Below, one piece after another: positions 8,868 through 18,858 of a stretch of 39,644 nucleotides of DNA; positions within the stretch are counted from its first letter, which is position 1, and each line of letters starts with the position of its first letter. This DNA is from Dietzia massiliensis (GTDB taxonomy: Bacteria; Actinomycetota; Actinomycetes; Mycobacteriales; Mycobacteriaceae). The translations under genes and the position numbers were made by a program. The stretch is from assembly GCF_018390595.1 (NCBI RefSeq), contig NZ_JAHBAV010000031.1, forward strand, positions 1 through 39,644, in the 5' to 3' direction. Below the pieces are notes generated by a model, which saw nothing but the letters and a program-made list of their open reading frames with translations, was not told the DNA's origin and did not search any database.

Positions 8868-10189
8868 CGATTGTCCTCGCGCCGGGGGTGGTCGTCGGTG
8901 TCGTCGTCATCGGTCTCGGTGGGTGTGGCCACCACGGTGACCACCTTCACCCGCCCGCGTCGGTCGTGGCCGCCCTCGGCCCGCAGGTCGAGGCCGCTGG
9001 TGACGATGTGCGCCCCGGGCAGGGGGACGCGGCCGAGTTCGAGGGCGAGCAGCCCGCCGACGGTCTCGACCTCCTCGGACACCTCGTCGGGGAACTCGAT
9101 GTCGAACAGGTCCGCGACCTCGTCGAGCCCGAGCCGGGCGGACAGCCGGTAGCGGCCGTCGCCCAGATCTTCGACGGGCGGGACCTCGGTGGTGTCGTAC
9201 TCGTCGACGATCTCGCCGACGATCTCCTCGAGGATGTCCTCGATCGACACGAGTCCGGCGGTGCCCCCGTACTCGTCGACGAGGATCGCCAGGTGATTGT
9301 GGTCGCGCTGCATCTCGGCCAGCAGGTCGTCGATCCGCTTGGCGTCGGGCACGAACACCGCCGGGCGCATCACCTCGGCGACGGGGGCGGCGCGCCCGTC
9401 GGGGTCGTCGAGGCGGGCCACGATGTCGCGGAGGTAGACCACGCCCACCACGTTGTCGGAGTTGTCCCCGTCGACCACGGGGATGCGGGAGTAGCCGGAC
9501 TTGACGGTGAGCCGCGCGGCCTGGCCGACGGTCTTGTCGGACTCGATCCACACCATCTCGGTGCGGGGGGTCATGACCTCGCGGGCGGTCGTGTCACCCA
9601 GTTCGAAGACCGACTGGATCATGCGGGACTCGTCGTCGGCCACGACGCCGCGCTCGCGGGCCATGTCGACGATCTCAAGCAGCTCGATCTCCGAGGCGAA
9701 GGGCCCGTTGCGGAAGCCGCCGCCGGGGATGACGGCGTTGCCGAGGCCGACCAGCAGGGTCGCGACGGGGCCCAGGACGACCCCGGTCACGGTCAGCGGC
9801 GTCGACGCGCCCAGGGCGAGCGTGTAGGCGTGCTGGCGGCCGAGGGTGCGGGGCCCGACCCCGGCGACGATGTACGCGGCGACGGTGGTGACGACGACCG
9901 CGGTGACCAGTGCCCAGGCGCGGGAGTCGATGAACTCGTCGAACACCACGGTGAACAGCACGGCGGCGCCGATGAGGCTGAGCATGTGCAGCAGGACGGC
10001 GACGTTGATGTACCGCGGGCGGGCGTCGAGCATCCTGGCCAGACGGACGGCGCCGTAGCGGTTGTCCTTGGCCATCTCCTCGACGCGCGCCACGGAGACC
10101 GTGCTCAGAGCGGCGTCGAGGGCGGCGAACAGGCCGGCGACGGGGATGAGCACCACGGCCGCGATGGCCGTGTAGATGGTGGCGTCCAC
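8864..10189 (-). CDS. CNNM/CorC-type transmembrane protein with paired CBS domains
   Basis: A 441-residue membrane protein with the DUF21/CNNM transmembrane domain at about 1-150 (several hydrophobic segments, e.g. AALDAALS and [17 protein letters not shown]), a CBS pair at about 205-335 ([33 protein letters not shown]) and a C-terminal CorC_HlyC domain. Relatives transport or sense Mg2+/Co2+ and are often labelled hemolysin without evidence. The last 20 residues are Asp/Arg-rich. The start is GTG at 10189, 3 nt after the ybeY stop. The same gene (Rv2366c) lies between ybeY and era in mycobacteria. Confidence 0.9.
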   Translation of the reverse strand: MDATIYTAIAAVVLIPVAGLFAALDAALSTVSVARVEEMAKDNRYGAVRLARMLDARPRYINVAVLLHMLSLIGAAVLFTVVFDEFIDSRAWALVTAVVVTTVAAYIVAGVGPRTLGRQHAYTLALGASTPLTVTGVVLGPVATLLVGLGNAVIPGGGFRNGPFASEIELLEIVDMARERGVVADDESRMIQSVFELGDTTAREVMTPRTEMVWIESDKTVGQAARLTVKSGYSRIPVVDGDNSDNVVGVVYLRDIVARLDDPDGRAAPVAEVMRPAVFVPDAKRIDDLLAEMQRDHNHLAILVDEYGGTAGLVSIEDILEEIVGEIVDEYDTTEVPPVEDLGDGRYRLSARLGLDEVADLFDIEFPDEVSEEVETVGGLLALELGRVPLPGAHIVTSGLDLRAEGGHDRRGRVKVVTVVATPTETDDDDTDDHPRREDNR

Positions 10190-10192
10190 GAC

Positions 10193-10671
10193 TCAGGCGT
10201 CCACTCTCGGGGACTCGTCGCGGTGGTCGTACCACTCGCCCAACAGCTCGTTCTGCAGGCCGAACATCTCGCGCTCCTCGGCGGGCTCGGCGTGGTCGTA
10301 GCCCAGCAGGTGCAGGCACCCGTGGACCGTGAGCAGGGCGAGCTCGTGCGCGAGCGGGTGGCCGGAGCTGGCGGCCTGGTCGGCGGCGAACGCCGGGCAC
10401 AGGACGATGTCGCCGAGCATGGCGGGGCCGGGCTCGGGCAGGTCGGGGCGGCCGCCGGGGGTGAGCTCGTCCATGGGGAAGCTCATCACGTCGGTGGGGC
10501 CGGGCAGGTTCATCCACGTGACGTGGAGGTCGGCCATGGTGTCCTTGTCGACGAGCGTGATCGACAGCTCGGCGGCCGGGTGCACGTCCATCCGGGCGAT
10601 CACGAACGCGGCCACGTCGATGAGCTCGGCCTCGTCGACCTCCACGCCCGACTCGTTGGCGACCTCGATAC

Positions 10672-10675
<4 letters not shown>
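10193..10675 (-). CDS. ybeY: Endoribonuclease YbeY (rRNA maturation factor)
   Basis: A 160-residue single-strand endoribonuclease acting in 16S rRNA 3'-end maturation and ribosome quality control. The zinc motif HxxxHxxxxxH is intact as [11 protein letters not shown] (His118, His122, His128), and the conserved Arg-bearing strand is replaced here by MSFPMDE / LGDIVLCP segments typical of the family. The ATG overlaps the phoH stop in an ATGA. Confidence 0.96.
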
Positions 10676-11759
<1,084 letters not shown>

Positions 11760-11763
<4 letters not shown>

Positions 11764-12557
11764 TTCCCGTGTCGTGGTGCGGTTGGGTCGAGTGTAGACC
11801 GCGCGGCCGCCCATCTCGGGGTGAGAACGCCGAGTGCGGCCAACGCCACCGTCGCGGCGGTGGAGGTCCGGAGAACCTCGGGGCCCAGGACGACCGGGCG
11901 GGCGCCGGCGGCGGTGAGGGCGTCGAGTTCGGCGTCGGAGACCCCGCCCTCGGGGCCGACGACGACGAGGACCCGCTCCCCCGTCGGTCCCGCGGTCACC
12001 GCGTCCGCGAACCCGGCGGCGCCCTCCTCGTGCAGCACGAGTGCGCTGGCCCCGCCCTCGACCTCGGCGGCGACGAGGGCGGCGAGCGCGGTAGAGTCGA
12101 TGAGGTCGCCGATCTCCGGCTCCCAGGCTCGGCGGGACTGTTTGGCGGCGGCCCGGGCGGCGTTGGTCCACTTGGTGCGACCCTTGTCCACCTTGGGGCC
12201 GGTCCACCGGCTCACGCAGCGGTCCGCCTGCCACGGCACGATCCGGTCGGCGCCGGCCTCGGTGGCGAGTTCGACGGCCAGTTCCGACCGCTCGGACTTG
12301 GGCAGGGCCTGGACGACGGTGACCTCGGGGGTCGGGCGTGGCACGTCGACCCGGGTGACGACCTCGGCCTCGACGCGGCCGGAGCTCGTCGTCGTCACCA
12401 CACAGTCCGCCACCGCGCCCCGGCCGTCACCGACCCGGATCGCCTCCCCCGGGCGGACCCGCAGCGCCGATCCGGCGTGCCGGCCCTCGGGGCCGTCGAG
12501 CACGACCGTCTCGCCGACGGCGGGGACGGTGTCGGCGCGGAACAAAGAGGGGGTCAC
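11760..12557 (-). CDS. rsmE: 16S rRNA (uracil1498-N3)-methyltransferase
   Basis: A 265-residue SPOUT-class methyltransferase that methylates U1498 in helix 44 of 16S rRNA. The N-terminal PUA-like domain holds [17 protein letters not shown], the middle has [20 protein letters not shown], and the knotted SAM site shows [13 protein letters not shown] and [11 protein letters not shown]. Start is GTG at 12557, 44 nt after the dnaJ stop. It precedes phoH with a GTGA overlap, as in Rv2372c/Rv2368c order with intervening genes missing here. Confidence 0.95.
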
Positions 12558-12601
12558 GGGCGGCTCGGTATCCGGGGTTCTCGGTGTCGTGTCTCGGCGG
12601 C

Positions 12602-13762
12602 TCAGTGCCCGGCGACGGCGTCGCGCAGGCGGGAGAACAGGCCACCGCGGTGGGCGGTGTCCTCGTTGACGACCTCGGCCGAGTCACCGTCGAGGCGGCG
12701 CAGCTGCTCCACGAGGTCGCGGCGCTTGCGGTCCAGCCTCTCCGGGATGACGACCTCCATGTGGACCGTCAGGTCACCCGCGCCACCACCGCGGACGCGG
12801 GGCATGCCGCGCCCGGTGAGGGTGACGGTGTGGCCGGGCTGCGTGCCGGCCGGGATCTCGATCTGCAGGGGTTCGCCCACCACCGTCTCGAGCTCCACCT
12901 CGCCGCCGAGGATCGCGTCGACCACCGGCACGCGGACCGTGCAGTGCAGGTCCTCGCCGTCGCGGACGAATACCGGGTGGGTGCGCTCGTTGACCTCGAT
13001 GTAGAGGTCGCCGGCCGGCCCGCCGCCGGGGCCGACCTCGCCCTGCCCCGCCAGGCGGATGCGCATGCCGCCGCCGACGCCGGCGGGGATCTTGGCCGAG
13101 ACGGTGCGGCGCTTGCGGACGCGGCCCTGGCCGGTGCACTCACCACACGGGTCGGTGATGATTTCGCCCGTGCCCGCGCAGGTCGGGCAGGGGCGGCTGG
13201 TCATGATGTTGCCCAGGAGCGATCGCTGGACGGACTGGATCTCACCCTGGCCCTGGCACATCCCGCAGGTGGCCGGCGGCTTGTCGCTGGCCGAGCCCTT
13301 GCCGTGGCACGTCTCGCACAGCACGGCGGTGTCGACCTGGATCTCCTTGGTGACGCCGGTGGCGCACTCGTCCAGGCCGAGGGTGACGCGGATGAGTGCG
13401 TCCGAACCGGGCTGGACGCGGCTGCGGGGGCCGCGTCCACCGCCTCCGGCCCCGCCGCCGAAGAAGGCCTCGAAGACGTCGCCGAGTCCGCCGCTGCCGA
13501 AGCCCCCGCCGAAACCGCCGCCGTAGCCACCGCCACCGCCGGACGAGTCGAGCGGGTCGCCGCCCATGTCGACGATGCGGCGCTTCTCCGGGTCGGTGAG
13601 GACCTCGTAGATCGCGGTGATCTCGCTGAACTTCTCACGCGCCTCGTCCGACGGGTTGACGTCGGGGTGGAGCTCGCGGGCGAGCTTGCGGTAGGCGCGC
13701 TTGATCTCGGACTCCGAGGCGCCCCTATCGACCCCGAGGGTCCCGTAGTAGTCGCGTGACAC
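12602..13762 (-). CDS. dnaJ: Chaperone DnaJ (DnaJ2 type)
   Basis: A 386-residue Hsp40 co-chaperone that stimulates DnaK. The J domain (1-70) has [14 protein letters not shown] with the HPD motif, followed by a Gly/Phe-rich linker ([12 protein letters not shown]). Four CxxCxGxG-type zinc repeats are visible: [24 protein letters not shown] and CGECTGQG. The C-terminal peptide-binding domains follow. GTG start with AAAGG upstream. It lies 53 nt after hrcA, the usual hrcA-dnaJ2 heat-shock pair of actinobacteria. Confidence 0.97.
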   Translation of the reverse strand: MSRDYYGTLGVDRGASESEIKRAYRKLARELHPDVNPSDEAREKFSEITAIYEVLTDPEKRRIVDMGGDPLDSSGGGGGYGGGFGGGFGSGGLGDVFEAFFGGGAGGGGRGPRSRVQPGSDALIRVTLGLDECATGVTKEIQVDTAVLCETCHGKGSASDKPPATCGMCQGQGEIQSVQRSLLGNIMTSRPCPTCAGTGEIITDPCGECTGQGRVRKRRTVSAKIPAGVGGGMRIRLAGQGEVGPGGGPAGDLYIEVNERTHPVFVRDGEDLHCTVRVPVVDAILGGEVELETVVGEPLQIEIPAGTQPGHTVTLTGRGMPRVRGGGAGDLTVHMEVVIPERLDRKRRDLVEQLRRLDGDSAEVVNEDTAHRGGLFSRLRDAVAGH

Positions 13763-13815
13763 GTGTGGCCTTTCGTCGTGAGGAAGATCTGATCGCAGCG
13801 GGAAGCGTACGGGCG

Positions 13816-14856
13816 TCAGCGCCCGGTGAGGAGTTCGCCCACGTAGTGGGCAACAGCGGCGACCGAGGCGATTGTTCCCGGGTAGTCCATCCGAGTGGGC
13901 CCGAGCACCCCCATCCCGCCGAACGTCTGCCCCTCCGCGCCGTACTGCGAGGACACCACCGAGGCACCGCGGATCTCGGCGGCCTGGGTCTCCTCGCCGA
14001 TCTGCACGGTCACCCCGCCGGGGCCGCCCCGGCCCACGGAGTGGGCGGCGGTGAGCAGTCGCAGGATCACCACCTGTTCCTCAAGGGCCTCGAGGACCGA
14101 GCGCAGGGAGCCGTCGAAGTCGGCGGCGCTGCGGGTGAGGTTGGCGGTGCCGCCCAGGACGATGCGGTCGTCGGGGTGCTCGACGAGCGTCTCCACCAGC
14201 ACGGTCACGCAGCGCTCCACGGCGTCGCGGTACTCGGGCCGGGCGCGCTCGCCGGTCGCGGCCAGGGCGTCCGAGGCGTCGGACAGGCGCTTGTCGGCGA
14301 CGGCCTCGGACAGCAGGCCGCGCAGCTCGGCGAGGTGCTCGTCGGTGAGCGGGGCGGCCAGCTCGACCGTCCGCTGGTCGACACGGCCGGTGTCGGTGAT
14401 GAGGACCAGCAGCAGGCGCGTGGGGGTCAGGCTCACCACCTCGAGGTGGCGCACCGTCGAGCGGCCGAGGACCGGGTACTGCACGACGGCGACCTGTCGC
14501 GTGAGCTGGGAGAGCAGGCGGGCGGCGCGCCGGAGCACGTCGTCGAGGTCGACCGCGCCCTCGAGGAACGCCCGGATCGCCCGCTTCTCGGCCCGCGAGA
14601 GCGGGGTGATCTCCTCGATCGAGTCGACGAAGTGACGGTAGCCCTTCTCCGTGGGCACGCGCCCCGAGCTGGTGTGGGGTTGAACGATGAACCCCTCGGC
14701 CTCGAGCACCGCCATGTCGTTGCGGATGGTCGCGCTGGACACGCCCAGCGAGTGGCGGTCGACGAGGGCCTTGGACCCGACCGGTTCGTGGGAGGCGATG
14801 TAGTCGGAGACGATCGCGCGCAAGACCTCGGTCCTACGATCGGCCGTACTCGACAT
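13816..14856 (-). CDS. hrcA: Heat-inducible transcription repressor HrcA
   Basis: A 346-residue repressor that binds CIRCE elements and is kept active by GroEL. The N-terminal winged helix ([27 protein letters not shown]) and the family hallmark [20 protein letters not shown] are intact, followed by the GAF-like domain ending [14 protein letters not shown] as [21 protein letters not shown] precedes the ATG. A -10-like TAGAAT lies at 14895-14890 on the minus strand. No CIRCE inverted repeat (TTAGCACTC-N9-GAGTGCTAA) is visible before the gene in this window, so autoregulation through CIRCE is not supported here. Confidence 0.96.
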   Translation of the reverse strand: MSSTADRRTEVLRAIVSDYIASHEPVGSKALVDRHSLGVSSATIRNDMAVLEAEGFIVQPHTSSGRVPTEKGYRHFVDSIEEITPLSRAEKRAIRAFLEGAVDLDDVLRRAARLLSQLTRQVAVVQYPVLGRSTVRHLEVVSLTPTRLLLVLITDTGRVDQRTVELAAPLTDEHLAELRGLLSEAVADKRLSDASDALAATGERARPEYRDAVERCVTVLVETLVEHPDDRIVLGGTANLTRSAADFDGSLRSVLEALEEQVVILRLLTAAHSVGRGGPGGVTVQIGEETQAAEIRGASVVSSQYGAEGQTFGGMGVLGPTRMDYPGTIASVAAVAHYVGELLTGR

Positions 14857-14889
14857 ACCCGCTCCTCCCCTGTGCCCGTTGTTCTGCCG

Positions 14890-14895
14890 ATTCTA
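14890..14895 (-). promoter_or_regulatory. -10-like TAGAAT upstream of hrcA
   Basis: TAGAAT on the minus strand lies 33 nt before the hrcA ATG and would give a leader of about 27 nt carrying the GGAGG ribosome binding site. No good -35 hexamer is seen at 16-18 nt. Confidence 0.4.
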
Positions 14896-14930
14896 TGCCA
14901 GTTCCTGCACTGATGGCCCAGTCGGCGGCG

Positions 14931-16148
14931 TCACACGAGCACGTCGCGGACGACGCCGTCGGCGAGCAGACGGCCCGCCTCGGTCAGCGCGTACCCGGGG
15001 CCGGCGGGATCGTCGGCCGCCCGGCGGCGCAGCAGCCCGGCCGCCACGCGCTCGTCGGCGCGGGCGCGCTCGTCCGCGGTGAAGGCCTCGTCGCCGAGCC
15101 CCTCCGCCAGTCGGAGCCCGGTCATGATCCGCTCGATGTGGCGGTCGGAGTCGTCGAGCAGTTCCCCGCCGTCGACGGGGAGTCGACCGGCGTCGCACTC
15201 GGCGGCGTAGCGCGCGGGGTGCTTGACGTTCCACCACCGGGCCCCGGCGACGTGGGAGTGGGCACCCGGCCCGACGCCCCACCAGTCGCCGCCGCGCCAA
15301 TAGCCCATGTTGTGGCGGCAGTACGCCGAGGAGTCGGTGGCGAAGTTGGAGACCTCGTACCAGTGGAACCCCGCCCGGGCGAGGCGGTCGGCCACCTGCT
15401 CGTACCGGTCGGCGAGCACATCGTCGACGGTGCCCGGCATCTCGCCCCGGCGGATCCGGCGGGCCAGGGCGGTGCCGTCCTCGACGATCAGCGAGTAGGC
15501 GGAGACATGGTCGACACCGGCGCCGACGACCGCGTCGAGGGTCCGCGCGAGGTCGTCGTCGGTCTCCCCCGGCGTGCCGTAGATGACGTCGAGGTTGACG
15601 TGCTCGAACCCCGCCCGCAGCGCCTCGGCGACCGCCTCCTGCGGCCGACCGGGGGTGTGGGTGCGATCGAGGATGCGCAGGACGTGCGCGGCGGTGGACT
15701 GCATGCCCAGCGAGATGCGTGTGAACCCGCCCTCGCGCAGGCGCGCGAAGAACTCGGGGGATGTGGACTCGGGGTTGCTCTCCGTGGTGACCTCCGCGCC
15801 GGGGGCCAGGCCGAAGGCGGCGTCGATACGCGCGAGGAGGCCGACGAGGACGTCCGCGCCGACCAGCGACGGGGTGCCCCCGCCGATGAAGACGGTGTCG
15901 ACCTTCGGGGCCGCGCCGGCGGAGGACAGCGCCTGCGCGGCCCTCTCGATCTCGATCGCGGCAGCGCGTTCCCAGTCGACGGGTGAGGTCGCCGATCCGA
16001 GTTCGCCGGCGGTGTAGGTGTTGAAGTCGCAGTAGCCGCACCGGGTGGAGCAGAACGGCACGTGGAGGTAGATGCCGAAGGGCGCCTCGGGGTCGCGTGC
16101 CGGTGGCGTCGCCGCCAGCTCGGCCGGGTCGTGTGGCGCGATCGTCAC
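14931..16148 (-). CDS. hemW: Radical SAM heme chaperone HemW
   Basis: A 405-residue radical SAM protein related to oxygen-independent coproporphyrinogen oxidase. The cluster motif is CSTRCGYC (Cys33, Cys37, Cys40), followed by IGGGTPS and TTESNPES. The HemW-specific heme-binding segment HNMGYW is present (CRHNMGYWRGG), and an extra N-terminal Cys needed by true HemN/CPDH is absent, so heme insertion/chaperone activity is more likely than coproporphyrinogen oxidation. The GTG start at 16148 overlaps the stop of the WS/DGAT gene in a GTGA, which means translational coupling with a lipid-storage gene; no functional link is known. Confidence 0.92.
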   Translation of the reverse strand: MTIAPHDPAELAATPPARDPEAPFGIYLHVPFCSTRCGYCDFNTYTAGELGSATSPVDWERAAAIEIERAAQALSSAGAAPKVDTVFIGGGTPSLVGADVLVGLLARIDAAFGLAPGAEVTTESNPESTSPEFFARLREGGFTRISLGMQSTAAHVLRILDRTHTPGRPQEAVAEALRAGFEHVNLDVIYGTPGETDDDLARTLDAVVGAGVDHVSAYSLIVEDGTALARRIRRGEMPGTVDDVLADRYEQVADRLARAGFHWYEVSNFATDSSAYCRHNMGYWRGGDWWGVGPGAHSHVAGARWWNVKHPARYAAECDAGRLPVDGGELLDDSDRHIERIMTGLRLAEGLGDEAFTADERARADERVAAGLLRRRAADDPAGPGYALTEAGRLLADGVVRDVLV

Positions 16149-18481
16149 ATCTGACCGGTCTCGGTGTCCGATCCGGTCTCACCTCCTGTCGTGCCCGGGG
16201 TGGGCAGCGTCTCGATCGGCGGGGTCGTCGTCACCGAGAGCTCGTCGTCGTCAAGGACTGTAACCGCAGGCGCGCCGTACGTCGGTGTCCGGGAGGCGTC
16301 GTCGGGGGTGCCCGGCCCCGCGGGGGCGTCCGGCACGGCGGTCGGCCGAGCGGGGCCGACGTCGCCGTCGGGCGTGGTCGCCGCCGGAGCGCTGTACGTC
16401 GGCGCCTCGGGTCCGTCCGGGCCGCCTCGGTCGGCGCCGGTCCCCCCGCCGGCGTCGCCGCCCGTGGCCGCGGCCGGCGCCGGCGGGACGGTCGGCGTCG
16501 GCACCGCCGGGGTCGGGTCGACGGACTGCGCGTCACCGGCGGGGCCGGCGGCCGTGGGTGCGCTGTAGGTCGGCGCCTGCGCGGCGTCGTCCGGGGTGCC
16601 CGGGCCCGCGGGGGCGTTCGGCACGGCGGTCGGCCGAGCGGGTCCGGCGTCGCCGTCGGGCGTCGTCACCGCCGGAGCGCTGTACGTCGGCGCGGCGGGC
16701 GCGTCCGCGCGGGCAGCCGGCCGCGGTGCGGACCCGGTCGGCTTGGAGCCGGTGGGCTTGTTCTGTCGCTTCGCGGCCGCACTCTGCTTCGTGGCGGCCT
16801 TCTTCTTGGCGGCCTTTTTCGCCGGGGCCTTCGCGGCGGGGGTCTTCTCCGCGCCTGCCTTCTTCGCCGGTGCCTTCTTCGCAGAAGCCTTCTTCGCGGG
16901 AGCCTTCTTCGCGGGAGCCTTCTTCGCCGGCGTCTTCACGGCGGCCGCTTTCTTCGCGGGTGTCTTCCTCGCCGGCGCGGGGCGCTCCGCCACCTCGGTC
17001 GACTGCTCGTCGAGGGTGGCCACCGCGGTGGAGGTGCCCTCCCGTACGGCGACCTCGGCCCCGGCCGGGCCCGTCGGATCGCCACCGCCGTCGCGCTCGT
17101 CCGCCGCGGCGACGAATTCCGCCAGCGCGTCCTCGACCGCGTCCGCGAGCGGCCACGGATCCGGCACGAGGTCCTTGCACCCGATGAACCCGAAGTGGAG
17201 GCGTTCGTCCAGCGACATCACAGTGCAGTTCAGGCCGGCGCCGTGGAACACCGGGCCCATAGGCATCATCTTCTCGATCTTCGCGCCCAGGAAGTACAGC
17301 GGGAAATTGGGGCCGGGCACGTTCGAGACCACCAGGTTATGCACGACCGGGTGACGCTCGGAGAGTCGTAGCCGCGAGTACATACGCACCGCGGACCCGA
17401 ACACCGACGGCGCGGCGAACTGCGCCCAGTCCGTGAGCAGGTTGGCGTCCAGGGCGTCGGTGTGGTCCTTGGCCACGGTGTTCGCGTCGCGGATCGCCTC
17501 GAGCCTCCCGACAGGGTCGTCGATATCCGTGGCCAGGGACATGAACATCCCCGACACCCGGTTGGTGCCGGGCCGGGACTCCGCGGCGTGCACGGACATC
17601 GGCACCATCGCGATGAGCGGCTTGCGCGGCAGGGCGTCCAGATCGTCGAGGTACTTGCGCAGGGCGGTGGAGCACACGGCCAGCACCACGTCGTTGACCG
17701 TCGTGCCAAAGGCGTTCTTCACGCGCTTGACGTCCTCGAGGTCCACGCTGGCGAAGGAGATGGACCGGTGACCGGTGATGGTGCGGTTGAACGGGGTGCG
17801 CGGAGCCGTGAACGGCGCGGGCATGGCCAACCCCTTGCGGGCGCGATTGATCCACGACGGCAACACGCCGAGCGTGCCCGGCAGCAACGAGGCGAGCCGC
17901 CACGGCGTGGCCAGGCGCGACAGCGCCCCGCCGACGGCGAGCTCCAGCGCTCCGGAGCCACCGGCGCTCTGGCCGACCAGCTCCTCGTCGAGGTCCGGGT
18001 CCTCGGGCGTCAACGTGCACAGCTGCGAGAGCATGTTGGCTCCCGTGACGCCGTCCACGGTGGAGTGGTGCATCTTCGCGAACACGGCGACCCGACCGTC
18101 CCGCAGGCCCTCGATGACGTACATCTGCCACAGCGGCATCGACCGGTCGATCGGCTGGCCGGCGAGGTGGGCGCACAGCTCCGCGAGTTCGTGATCCCCG
18201 CCGGGGCCGGGGATACCGACGCGGTGCAGGTGGTGGTCGATATCGAAGTCCTCGTCCTCCACCCAGACCGGATGGTCCACGTTGAGCAGCGAGTCGTGCA
18301 GCTTACGGCGGAACGGGGGCATCGCGGTGATCCGGCGGGAGAGTTCGTCCCGCAGGGCCCCGAACGAGTACCCGTCCGGCATCTCGGAGACATCCAGCAC
18401 GATGAGCCCGCACACGTGCAGGAGCTGGGATCTGGTTTCGAAGTAGAGAAAGCTGGCGTCGAGCCCACTCAAGCGCTGCAT
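16145..18481 (-). CDS. WS/DGAT acyltransferase with a histone-H1-like and repeat-rich C-terminal tail
   Basis: A 778-residue protein. Residues 1-460 are a wax ester synthase/acyl-CoA:diacylglycerol acyltransferase, the enzyme of triacylglycerol and wax ester storage. The active-site motif HHSTVDG is at 138-144, and family segments GTTVNDVVLAVC (259-270) and SNVPGPNFPLYFLGA (386-400) are present. Residues 500-572 are a Lys/Ala/Pro tail with six PAKKA units, like eukaryotic H1 or the tails of mycobacterial HupB and HBHA. Residues 597-740 hold repeated APTYSAP modules, acidic and Pro/Thr-rich. Normal family members end near 460-480, so the tail adds about 300 residues. The frame is continuous and ends in a GTGA with hemW. 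ATG is chosen because TACACT ends 6 nt upstream (leaderless). Confidence 0.9.
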   Translation of the reverse strand: MQRLSGLDASFLYFETRSQLLHVCGLIVLDVSEMPDGYSFGALRDELSRRITAMPPFRRKLHDSLLNVDHPVWVEDEDFDIDHHLHRVGIPGPGGDHELAELCAHLAGQPIDRSMPLWQMYVIEGLRDGRVAVFAKMHHSTVDGVTGANMLSQLCTLTPEDPDLDEELVGQSAGGSGALELAVGGALSRLATPWRLASLLPGTLGVLPSWINRARKGLAMPAPFTAPRTPFNRTITGHRSISFASVDLEDVKRVKNAFGTTVNDVVLAVCSTALRKYLDDLDALPRKPLIAMVPMSVHAAESRPGTNRVSGMFMSLATDIDDPVGRLEAIRDANTVAKDHTDALDANLLTDWAQFAAPSVFGSAVRMYSRLRLSERHPVVHNLVVSNVPGPNFPLYFLGAKIEKMMPMGPVFHGAGLNCTVMSLDERLHFGFIGCKDLVPDPWPLADAVEDALAEFVAAADERDGGGDPTGPAGAEVAVREGTSTAVATLDEQSTEVAERPAPARKTPAKKAAAVKTPAKKAPAKKAPAKKASAKKAPAKKAGAEKTPAAKAPAKKAAKKKAATKQSAAAKRQNKPTGSKPTGSAPRPAARADAPAAPTYSAPAVTTPDGDAGPARPTAVPNAPAGPGTPDDAAQAPTYSAPTAAGPAGDAQSVDPTPAVPTPTVPPAPAAATGGDAGGGTGADRGGPDGPEAPTYSAPAATTPDGDVGPARPTAVPDAPAGPGTPDDASRTPTYGAPAVTVLDDDELSVTTTPPIETLPTPGTTGGETGSDTETGQM
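16295..16405. repeat. 111-bp direct repeat, copy 1, in the WS/DGAT tail
   Basis: This copy matches 16583-16693 at 104 of 111 positions by direct reading (7 mismatches, no gaps); the two starts are 288 bp apart. It encodes one APTYSAP-to-GPGTPDD module of the tail. Confidence 0.9.
16583..16693. repeat. 111-bp direct repeat, copy 2, in the WS/DGAT tail
   Basis: Second copy of the module at 16295-16405 with seven single-base differences. The intervening DNA encodes a diverged Pro/Ala/Gly-rich spacer. Confidence 0.9.
16766..16990. repeat. PAKKA-coding low-complexity repeats
   Basis: On the minus strand this part of the WS/DGAT gene encodes six PAKKA units and one SAKKA, with 12- to 15-bp near-repeats of GCC-AAG-AAG-GC type. 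It is the histone-H1-like segment of the protein. Confidence 0.8.
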
Positions 18482-18493
18482 GGAGGGAGTGTA
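18482..18493 (-). promoter_or_regulatory. -10 box TACACT, leaderless start of the WS/DGAT gene
   Basis: TACACT on the minus strand (18493-18488) ends 6 nt before the ATG at 18481. The bases between (CCCTCC) are pyrimidines, the opposite of a ribosome binding site, so the mRNA most likely starts at the A of the ATG. Confidence 0.55.
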
Positions 18494-18556
18494 CGTCCGG
18501 GTTTCGGCCCACGGGTCGCGTTGCGAACGGTTCCGTGCAGCGAATGTGAACGGGGT

Positions 18557-18640
18557 CTACAGGACCTCGACGAGGACCCATGCGATCACGACGAACGCGA
18601 TCAGCAGGACGAGGGCGAGTGTCACACGCGACCGGGGCAT
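18557..18640 (-). CDS. 27-residue single-pass membrane microprotein
   Basis: A short reading frame of 27 codons: a basic start (MPRSR) followed by one uninterrupted hydrophobic helix of about 20 residues (TLALVLLIAFVVIAWVLVEV). An almost ideal ribosome binding site, GGAAGGAGGT, lies 6-7 nt before the ATG, and the ATG overlaps the stop of the 69-aa gene as TGATG. These two facts argue that it is translated. It would sit in the cytoplasmic membrane with the N terminus inside. No family is recognised; it could assist the neighbouring 69-aa membrane protein. Confidence 0.65.
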   Translation of the reverse strand: MPRSRVTLALVLLIAFVVIAWVLVEVL

Positions 18641-18849
18641 CAGCGGACCTCCTTCCCGGTCTCGGCGGTCCGCGGCGCGACGAGCGCGCGGAACCTCTGG
18701 ACGAGCAGATCCGCGATCCACTCCACCGCCACGGCGACGAGGAGGAACAGCGGGACCCCCATCGCGAGCATGATCGCGACCTGCAGGGGGAACGGCAGGG
18801 TGGCGAGCCAGAGCTCGGCCCTGTCCCAGAACTGCAGGAGCGCGGTCAC
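18640..18849 (-). CDS. 69-residue membrane protein of unknown function
   Basis: A small protein with one or two membrane segments: an amphipathic start (LLQFWDRAELWLATLPFPL), then a strong helix VAIMLAMGVPLFLLVAVAVEWI, and a cytosolic basic tail (QRFRALVAPR). I do not recognise a family. GTG start, 9 nt after the M3 peptidase stop. TAGGAT at 18861-18856, whose first three bases are the peptidase stop codon, ends 6 nt before the GTG, so it may have its own leaderless promoter besides co-transcription. It is translationally coupled to the 27-aa gene. Confidence 0.7.
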   Translation of the reverse strand: MTALLQFWDRAELWLATLPFPLQVAIMLAMGVPLFLLVAVAVEWIADLLVQRFRALVAPRTAETGKEVR

Positions 18850-18858
18850 GCAGGGATC

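Noticed and set aside
16145..16990. WS/DGAT tail as a frameshift or assembly artefact
   Set aside because: The frame is uninterrupted for 300 codons, has consistent third-position GC, and ends in a GTGA overlap with hemW, as other operon genes here do.
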